Source: Thermoflexales bacterium (GTDB taxonomy: Bacteria; Chloroflexota; Anaerolineae; Fen-1058). Taken from it: a stretch of DNA of 11,225 bases. The translations under genes and the position numbers were made by a program. The notes under the pieces are model-generated. The model did not search any database and was not told the origin of the DNA. It saw only the letters and a program-made list of their open reading frames with translations. Location: positions 1 to 11,225 of the forward strand of contig JAFGFO010000361.1 in the NCBI GenBank assembly GCA_016931085.1, read 5' to 3'. This document shows, piece by piece, positions 6,037 through 11,225 of the stretch (position 1 is the stretch's first letter; each line of letters opens with the position of its first letter).

Positions 6037-8628
6037 ATGTCACTAATGGAAAATCTGACTAAACACGTCCAGGCGGGCGATACGCTCAAGCCGTGGATCA
6101 TGCTGGGGCCATTCAATCACGACGTGTCGAGCCAGGTCAGCGGCCTGTCGTATTTTGAAAACAAGACTTCACAGGTGGGCCGCGCGGCGATGAACGAGGT
6201 CGTGGACGAGGCTCTTAGGCTTTTGGCGCAGTCGCCTGTGGAAGGACAGGAGAGCGCCTTCCACGGCGAATCGGCGCGCTGGAAGCTGGTGCGCGGGCCG
6301 GAGAAATATCTTTCGTGGGGCACGTATAACATCAAAAATCACTTGGGCGCAGCGTTTCTTTCGGCCCTCGTCACGCCGGACGAGCCTGGCGCCCGGCGAT
6401 GGCGGCTGGTTATCAGCGACTTGCGCGCGCTTGTGTCGATCAATGGGAGCGTCGTTTTCGACAGCGCGAACGCTTCTCCCCAGGTCGCCGGCATCATTTA
6501 CGAGTACCACTTTGAAGCGGCGCTGCAGGCGGGTGAGAACGTGTTGAACGTCGGACTGTTCCGGCTGGCGCGCATGGCGCAAGTCGGGCTGCGATTAGAG
6601 CTCGCCGATGGCGACGCGACCGTGTGTGTGCCGCTTGCGCCGGGCGTGCCGCTGCCAACGCGCGCGTTGGTGGAAGAAGAACTCGCCAGCCTCCGCCTGG
6701 CGCGCGACGTGTTTTACCCCGGGCACGATGTGGCTTTGCATTTGGGCCAGGCTTGCGCCAGCGGCGACCCAGCCAGCGGCTTCAAGCTGCACGTAGAACT
6801 CGTTTCGGGCCAGGACGAGCTGCTGCAGACCGCCCTGCCAACGTCGGCGGGCGCAGTCAAGCTGGCGGCCGGCCAGGAACTGGTTGATGGCGTGTATCAT
6901 CTTCGCTGCACGTGGCTGGACAAGGCCGGCAAGCCTGTCACGACGACGTCGTTCAACAACGTGCACAAAGTCACGCCCGTAGCCGCGCCGCAGGGCTACG
7001 ACAAAACCGAGGAACGCCGCCGGCTCGTGCTGGAGCACTATGCCACCAATCTCGAAACGGGCGACCGCGGCGATATCTGGACGCACGTCGCGCGCTATGC
7101 CTTGGGGCAGCGCGATCGCGTGCACGAAAAGGTGATCCGCTGGACGTGCGAGTTTATCGCCGCGCGCAACGACTGCGCCGATTTCGCCATCCAGGCCATT
7201 TTGAGGCTGATGTTCTGGGAGCGCGAGCAACGCCGGCTCAGCCCCGAAATCAATGCGCTGATGAAGGACACGCTGCTCGGCTTCAAGTATTGGGTGGACG
7301 AGCCGGGCGACACGGTCATGTACATGGGATCGGAGAACCACCGGCTGCTGTTCCACGTGGCCGAGTGGATGGCGGGCCTGCTGTTCCCCACCGAAGAGTT
7401 TACCAACAGCCGCCAGAACGGGCTGTATCACTCGCACAAGGCCTGGGGGTACATCACCGAATGGCTGCGCCAGCGCGGGCGCTTCGGCTTTGACGAGTGG
7501 CACTCGAATTCCTATTTCCCCATCTGCATCGCGCCGCTGCTCAACGTGTATGATTTCGCCACCCACGAAGGCCAGTACAAGCTGCGCCAGATGACGGGGG
7601 CCGTGCTCGACGAGATGTTTTTCAACCTGGGCGCCGATTCTTACCAGGGCGTCTGGGGCACGACGCACGGGCGCAGCTATGGCATCTACGTCAAGTATCC
7701 CGATTTCGAGGGGACGGCGGCGCTGTGTTGGCTGCTGTTTGGCAATGGCTCGCTGACCAAGGGCACCTCGGGCATGGCGCCGGTCTGCCTGGCGACGAGC
7801 ACTTACCGGCTGCCCCACATCATTTTCAACATGGCGACGGATGCGACGAGCGTGATCGAATCCAAAGAGCGGCACGGCATCCTGCGCGGCACAGCGCGAC
7901 ACGCCGACTTTGTCGTCTATCGCACGCCGGACTATATGCTGAGCGGCCTGCAGGACCATCGCAAGGGCGAGTTCGAAAGCTCGACGCACACGGCGCAGTT
8001 GACACTCGGCAACAAGGCTAACATCTTTTGGTCGTGCCCGCACACGTGCGGCGAGGGATCGGGCCTCAGGCCGGATTACTGGTCGGGCAACACCGTCATG
8101 CCGCGCGTGATTCAACACAAGAACGTCATGTCGCTCACCTTCCGCCTGAACGAGTTTACCTGGATGAGCCACTGCTGGTTCCCGCAGGAACTGTTCGACG
8201 AGGTCCGTTTTGCGGGCAACTGGGTTTTCGTGCGCGTCAAGCGCGGCTACGCCGGCATCTATTCGCAGAACGGGATGAAAGTCGGCGATGAAGGGCAATA
8301 CGCCGGGCGCGAGCTGCAGTGCTGGGCGAAAGAAAACACCTGGCTGGTCGAGTGCGGGCGCGAGGCGGATTGGGCCTCGTTCGATGCGTTCGTCGAGGCC
8401 TTGAGCGCGGCCAAGATCACGGCGCAAGGTGGCACGCTCGCGTTCGAATCCCCTTCGGTCGGGCGATTTGTCACCGGCTGGGAGGCGCGCCCCACCATCG
8501 ACGGCGAGCCGGTCCAGTTGAGCCGCTACCCGCTCGTGGACAGCGCGTGGGCGCATGCGGCGTTTGGCTCCGGCGAGATGACGCTGCGCTACGGCGACGA
8601 AGTGTACGAGTTGTGGTTCAATCAGTAG
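6037..8628 (+). CDS. Unassigned large multidomain protein, putative glycan-active enzyme (paralogue 2)
   Basis: This 863-residue protein is a diverged paralogue of the one at 1476-4058. Like it, it seems to have an N-terminal jelly-roll (KPWIMLGPF near 18-26, ALVSINGSVVFDS near 131-143), a linker beta domain (about 222-310, starting VFYPGHDVALHL), a helical core (about 325-600) and a C-terminal beta-sandwich ending RYGDEVYELWFNQ (paralogue 1: RYGDQVMRLDFGQ). Shared motifs keep their order and spacing: SENH (432-435), EW.SN.YF (487-494), THGR (543-546), TPDYML (630-635). The stretch from Tyr628 matches paralogue 1 from Tyr616 at 16 of 31 positions. There is no signal peptide. A role in cutting an imported oligosaccharide is inferred from fold style and neighbours; no family name is offered. 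The divergence, especially in the N-terminal third, suggests distinct linkages or substrates rather than redundancy. The next gene starts 20 bases after its stop, indicating co-transcription. Confidence 0.85.
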   Translation: MSLMENLTKHVQAGDTLKPWIMLGPFNHDVSSQVSGLSYFENKTSQVGRAAMNEVVDEALRLLAQSPVEGQESAFHGESARWKLVRGPEKYLSWGTYNIKNHLGAAFLSALVTPDEPGARRWRLVISDLRALVSINGSVVFDSANASPQVAGIIYEYHFEAALQAGENVLNVGLFRLARMAQVGLRLELADGDATVCVPLAPGVPLPTRALVEEELASLRLARDVFYPGHDVALHLGQACASGDPASGFKLHVELVSGQDELLQTALPTSAGAVKLAAGQELVDGVYHLRCTWLDKAGKPVTTTSFNNVHKVTPVAAPQGYDKTEERRRLVLEHYATNLETGDRGDIWTHVARYALGQRDRVHEKVIRWTCEFIAARNDCADFAIQAILRLMFWEREQRRLSPEINALMKDTLLGFKYWVDEPGDTVMYMGSENHRLLFHVAEWMAGLLFPTEEFTNSRQNGLYHSHKAWGYITEWLRQRGRFGFDEWHSNSYFPICIAPLLNVYDFATHEGQYKLRQMTGAVLDEMFFNLGADSYQGVWGTTHGRSYGIYVKYPDFEGTAALCWLLFGNGSLTKGTSGMAPVCLATSTYRLPHIIFNMATDATSVIESKERHGILRGTARHADFVVYRTPDYMLSGLQDHRKGEFESSTHTAQLTLGNKANIFWSCPHTCGEGSGLRPDYWSGNTVMPRVIQHKNVMSLTFRLNEFTWMSHCWFPQELFDEVRFAGNWVFVRVKRGYAGIYSQNGMKVGDEGQYAGRELQCWAKENTWLVECGREADWASFDAFVEALSAAKITAQGGTLAFESPSVGRFVTGWEARPTIDGEPVQLSRYPLVDSAWAHAAFGSGEMTLRYGDEVYELWFNQ

Positions 8629-8648
8629 GCCGCCGCGCGGCAGCCTCT

Positions 8649-10103
8649 ATGAACGGCATGAACACATCCACCGATCCCGTTTTGTCAGGACTGCTGAGTG
8701 TCGCTCAAGACGCCGGCGAGCGTGCGCTGGCGGCGCGTTATGCGCCCGCCATTCGCTTTGACGCGCGCGAGCCGTTCCTGCCGCTGGCGGCGGGTTATAC
8801 CATTTTTCGCCACGACGCTTCCTCGCCTTCCTTCAGGCAGGGCTATGCGGTGGATCTGAATCCGCCCGATCAAGCGGCGGCCAGTTTTGCCATCGAGTAC
8901 GCCATCTGGTGGGATTGGGATATCGGTCACCTGTACGAGCTGGAGCATGTCTGGGTTTTCGTGGACGAGAGCGGGCGGGTGGTACGCGGCGAAGCCAGTT
9001 GGCACGGCGGCCATCACGACATGCGCCACGATGGGGCGCTCGCGCTCGAAGGCGATCACCTCGTGCTCTACAGCGAGCCTGGCAAGCACGCCTTTGCCCC
9101 AACGCCCGATTGGTTTCGAGAGCGCCGGCAGCGCATGAAGCGAGCAGAGACGCGCGAGCTGGCCGGCATTGATGGCGTGTTGATCGCCCCCTACCTGGAG
9201 GGCAAGGTCAAGCCGGCCCCGCTCAAGACTCGTCTGGCGCACACCTACCTGGCGCGGCGAGCGTTTGAGCCTAGCTCGGATTTCTCCCAGCTCTTTCAGT
9301 TCACGCCCGAGATGCTCGTCCCCTGGCCCGCGCTGCTGACCTGGATGCCGCTGCGGGTAAACAGCATCCTCGAACAGTTGGCGCACGAGATCGCGCCGGC
9401 CGGCTATCGCTTCTGGCGCATCGGGCATCGCGGCGCGGCCGCCCACGCACCAGGCAACACCCTGCTCGGCTTCCGCCAAGCCGCGGCCCTGGGCGTGGAT
9501 TTGGTAGAATGTGACGTGCGGCAGACCGCCGACGGCCAGCTCGTGCTTGCTCACGACGCTCACCTCACGGATGCGAACGGGCGTGTCCTGTTCATTGGCG
9601 GAAGCACGCTGGCCGAACTGCGGGCCATTGACCTGGGCCAAGGCGAGCGCGTGCCGACACTTGCCGAAGCGATCGAGCTCTGCCAGGAAGAGCAACTGGG
9701 CGCGTACATCGAGTTGAAAGAATGGCAATCCGTTCCTGCCGTGGCTGAAATCATTCGTAAGCATAAATTCGCGAAGCAGTGCATCGTCTGCTCGTTTCGT
9801 CCCGATTGGCTGATGGAATTAAAAGTCATCGCGCCCGAGCTGAGCACGTCTATCTTGTTTGATTCGCCTCACCTCGATGCGGTCAAGCTGGCGCAGTCTG
9901 TTCAAGCCAGTTTCGTTCATCCCTGCTGGGGGCACTTGCCCAACCCCAGCGCCCTGCTGACGCCGGAATGGGTGGCGCGCGTGCGCCAGGCTGAGTTGGG
10001 CATCATCTGCTGGTGCGAAGGGCGCCCGGACGAAATCGCCGCCCTGCGCCGCGCGGGCGTGGACGGCATGTGCAGCGACGCGCCTGAATTGCTGCTCGAT
10101 TGA
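8649..10103 (+). CDS. Two-domain protein: unassigned N-terminal domain plus glycerophosphodiester phosphodiesterase (GDPD) domain
   Basis: In this 484-residue protein, residues 256-484 are a GDPD domain, a TIM-barrel family that hydrolyses glycerophosphodiesters to glycerol 3-phosphate and an alcohol. Family landmarks are HRG (catalytic His260, Arg261), E.D (metal ligands Glu287, Asp289), HD (His302) and YIELK (Glu355). The motif after HRG, normally PENT, reads PGNT (268-271), so the usual glutamate is missing. Residues 1-250 are a separate domain I cannot assign firmly. It has ELEHVWVFV (97-105), ASWHGGHHDM (116-125) and LYSEPGKHAF (140-149), an order that recalls the Vps62/NPP1-like jelly-roll group and offers several possible metal ligands (His94, His100, His119, His122, His123). 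There is no signal peptide, so it is likely cytoplasmic. ATG 8649 is chosen from the N-terminal context; ATG 8658 is possible, and neither has a good ribosome binding site. The frame stays open upstream inside paralogue 2, but that extension is out of frame with a real gene. Confidence 0.88.
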   Translation: MNGMNTSTDPVLSGLLSVAQDAGERALAARYAPAIRFDAREPFLPLAAGYTIFRHDASSPSFRQGYAVDLNPPDQAAASFAIEYAIWWDWDIGHLYELEHVWVFVDESGRVVRGEASWHGGHHDMRHDGALALEGDHLVLYSEPGKHAFAPTPDWFRERRQRMKRAETRELAGIDGVLIAPYLEGKVKPAPLKTRLAHTYLARRAFEPSSDFSQLFQFTPEMLVPWPALLTWMPLRVNSILEQLAHEIAPAGYRFWRIGHRGAAAHAPGNTLLGFRQAAALGVDLVECDVRQTADGQLVLAHDAHLTDANGRVLFIGGSTLAELRAIDLGQGERVPTLAEAIELCQEEQLGAYIELKEWQSVPAVAEIIRKHKFAKQCIVCSFRPDWLMELKVIAPELSTSILFDSPHLDAVKLAQSVQASFVHPCWGHLPNPSALLTPEWVARVRQAELGIICWCEGRPDEIAALRRAGVDGMCSDAPELLLD

Positions 10104-10128
10104 ACACGGATTTTCATGGAAAACCAAC

Positions 10129-10135
10129 AAGGAGG
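10129..10135 (+). promoter_or_regulatory. Ribosome binding site fixing the GTG start of the cupin gene
   Basis: AAGGAGG lies 6 bases before GTG 10142. No in-frame ATG gives a complete cupin, and the only upstream in-frame alternative is a TTG at 10100 that overlaps the preceding stop and has no such site. The GTG start is therefore well supported. Confidence 0.85.
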
Positions 10136-10141
10136 CATCTT

Positions 10142-10444
10142 GTGAAGTTCTCAACGGTGCAAGCCAAAGGCCTGGCGCGATGTCTCGTCGCGGAAGGCAT
10201 CGATCCCCAAAAGCTCCGTATCCACATTTCAGAGGTCGAGGCTGGGAGCCGCTCTCATTCCTCGCATACGCATACGGGCGTGGAAGCGTTCTATATGTTG
10301 GAAGGCCAGGCCGCCATCGAGGTCGAGGATGAACGCTACTCGCTTGGCCCGAATCAAGTCATCGTGCTCGACCCAAGCCGTCCACACGGGATTTCCAACG
10401 CTGGCTCGACGCGAATGCGGTACATGGTCATTATCGCTCAGTGA
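10142..10444 (+). CDS. Small single-domain cupin protein (cupin_2 type)
   Basis: This 100-residue protein is one cupin beta-barrel. Motif 1 is G...HSSHTHTGVEAFYMLEG, with probable metal ligands His42, His44 and Glu48; motif 2 is LGPNQVIVLDPSRPHGISNAG, with the fourth ligand His82. All four ligands are present, so it probably binds a divalent metal. Small cupins like this act as sugar isomerases or epimerases, dioxygenases or ligand sensors, and sequence alone does not choose among them. Between a phosphodiesterase and a glycosidase gene, a sugar-processing or sensing role is plausible but inferred. Translation starts at GTG behind a consensus ribosome binding site. Gaps of 38 bases before and 37 bases after suggest one transcript with both neighbours. 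Confidence 0.88.
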   Translation: MKFSTVQAKGLARCLVAEGIDPQKLRIHISEVEAGSRSHSSHTHTGVEAFYMLEGQAAIEVEDERYSLGPNQVIVLDPSRPHGISNAGSTRMRYMVIIAQ

Positions 10445-10469
10445 AGCTGGTAGGCTCGAACAAACTTTT

Positions 10470-10476
10470 AAGGAGG
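10470..10476 (+). promoter_or_regulatory. Ribosome binding site of the GH4 gene
   Basis: AAGGAGG lies 5 bases before ATG 10482. With the cupin's, it is one of only two full consensus sites in the window; the five other starts have weaker, closer or no visible sites. Confidence 0.8.
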
Positions 10477-10481
10477 CAAAA

Positions 10482-11225
10482 ATGTCGAAAGCGATCAAAG
10501 TGAGCGTGATCGGCGCAGGCAGCGCCCAGTTTTCGTTGGGCCTGGTCAAAGACCTGTGCTTGACGGAAGGCCTGGCCGGCAGCCACGTGTCCTTCATGGA
10601 CATTGACGAGGAACGACTGGACATGATCTACAAGCTGGGCACGCGCTACGCCCGGCAACTGGGGTCGTCGCTGACCTTTGACAAGACGACCGAGCGCAAG
10701 GCGACGCTGCAAGACGCCGATTTCGTCGTCAACACGGCCTACGTCCTGGGCCACGTCATCGAGGCTGACATGCGCAAGCTGGCCGCCGACAAATACGGCT
10801 ACTACCACACCGGCGGGCAGTTCGGGGCGTACCACCAACTGCGCTTGATGCTGGACGTGGCTCAAGACATGGAAGCCATTTGCCCCGACGCCTGGCTGAT
10901 CCAATCCGGCAACCCGGTCTTTGACGGCTGCACGCTGATGACGCGCGAGACCGGCGTCAAGGTGTGCGGGTTGTGCCACGGCCATTATCACTATCGTGAG
11001 ATCGCCGCGACGATTGGCCTCGACCCCGACCGTGTGACGTGGCAGGCGCCGGGCTTGAATCACAACATCTGGCTGACGCATTTCATCTACGAGGGCAAGG
11101 ATGCTTACCCGCTGATTGACGAATGGATCGAGACTCAAGGCGAAGAATACTGGCGCACGCACGTCGCCACGATAACGCACGACGCGCAAATGTCGCGCGG
11201 CGCAGTGCACCAGTATCACATGTAC
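10482..11225 (+). CDS. Glycoside hydrolase family 4 enzyme (5' part, runs off the window)
   Basis: The frame is open from ATG 10482 to the last base, giving 248 residues; GH4 proteins are usually about 430-480, so roughly half is missing. The family uses NAD and a divalent metal (usually Mn) to cleave alpha- or beta-glycosides by transient oxidation and elimination. Visible landmarks are a dinucleotide-binding Rossmann start VIGAGSAQF (9-17) with Asp40 at the end of the second strand, NTAYVLG (84-90), CPDAWLIQSGNPV (134-146), the metal-binding VCGLCHG with Cys165 and His166 (161-167), and GLNHNIWL (191-198) with His194. The absence of a signal peptide fits a cytoplasmic enzyme. The family includes MelA-type alpha-galactosidases, alpha-glucosidases and LplD-type alpha-galacturonidases. 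With half the protein missing I do not choose a specificity, though the GLCHG form and the lyase-like neighbours would suit a uronide- or galactoside-acting member. Confidence 0.93.
   Translation, partial: MSKAIKVSVIGAGSAQFSLGLVKDLCLTEGLAGSHVSFMDIDEERLDMIYKLGTRYARQLGSSLTFDKTTERKATLQDADFVVNTAYVLGHVIEADMRKLAADKYGYYHTGGQFGAYHQLRLMLDVAQDMEAICPDAWLIQSGNPVFDGCTLMTRETGVKVCGLCHGHYHYREIAATIGLDPDRVTWQAPGLNHNIWLTHFIYEGKDAYPLIDEWIETQGEEYWRTHVATITHDAQMSRGAVHQYHMY

Noticed and set aside
5052..6062. 336-codon + strand frame overlapping the radical SAM gene
   Set aside because: It is out of frame with the cysteine-motif-bearing protein, Arg/Pro/Ala-rich and without recognisable features.
6595..8556. 653-codon open frame on the - strand opposite paralogue 2
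   Set aside because: It lies wholly antisense to a well-supported gene. Its product is rich in Arg, His, Val and Ala with no recognisable motif, as expected for the reverse strand of GC-rich coding DNA.
10108..10125. Imperfect palindrome GGATTTTCATGGAAAACC before the cupin gene, sharing an 11-base word in reverse with 4069-4079
   Set aside because: Only 6 of 8 arm positions pair, and an 11-base match is expected by chance in a window of this size.
10431..11219. 262-codon - strand frame at the right end
   Set aside because: The + strand encodes clear GH4 motifs over the same bases.

Overview
The window is a densely packed, GC-rich bacterial segment. Every supported gene lies on the + strand, and no gap exceeds 140 bases. 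It reads as one catabolic (carbohydrate-utilisation type) gene cluster, cut at both ends. The lineage cannot be fixed from sequence alone. A GC-rich free-living bacterium with oligopeptide-family importers beside glycan genes, plus a dispersed-type 'ACCGCAAAGG...CCTTTGCGGT' palindrome between genes, would suit Chloroflexota. That is an inference from memory, not a demonstrated assignment.

Layout. Bases 2-307 hold the end of an ABC importer permease of the DppC/OppC family. Bases 318-1349 hold its OppD/DppD-type ATPase; the usual partner ATPase (OppF/DppF) does not follow. Bases 1476-4058 and 6037-8628 encode two large paralogues (860 and 863 aa) that I cannot assign to a named family. Each looks like an N-terminal jelly-roll, a linker beta domain, a helical (probably alpha/alpha toroid) core and a C-terminal beta-sandwich, the layout of polysaccharide lyases and related glycan-active enzymes. 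Between them (4198-5967) is a B12-binding-type radical SAM protein. After the second paralogue come a two-domain protein ending in a glycerophosphodiester phosphodiesterase domain (8649-10103), a small one-domain cupin (10142-10444) and the first 248 residues of an NAD/Mn-dependent family 4 glycosidase (10482 to the window end).

How the genes may work together (inference). The importer would bring oligosaccharides or decorated glycosides into the cell. The two paralogues have no visible signal peptide, so they would cut the substrate in the cytoplasm, and the GH4 enzyme would release monosaccharides or uronic acids. The phosphodiesterase domain hints at a glycerophosphate-type decoration, and the cupin could be a sugar isomerase or sensor. 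The role of the radical SAM protein is not apparent. The most notable content is the pair of unassigned paralogues, with shared motifs that could form an active site, flanking the radical SAM gene. Next is the fusion of an unassigned His-rich N-terminal domain to a GDPD domain whose normally conserved PENT motif reads PGNT.

Non-coding content is small: a 67-bp imperfect palindrome at 4105-4171, a GCATCA-based repeat cluster at 1341-1371, a GC-rich hairpin at 5996-6015 and several ribosome binding sites. I see no tRNA, rRNA, CRISPR array, insertion sequence or convincing promoter or terminator.
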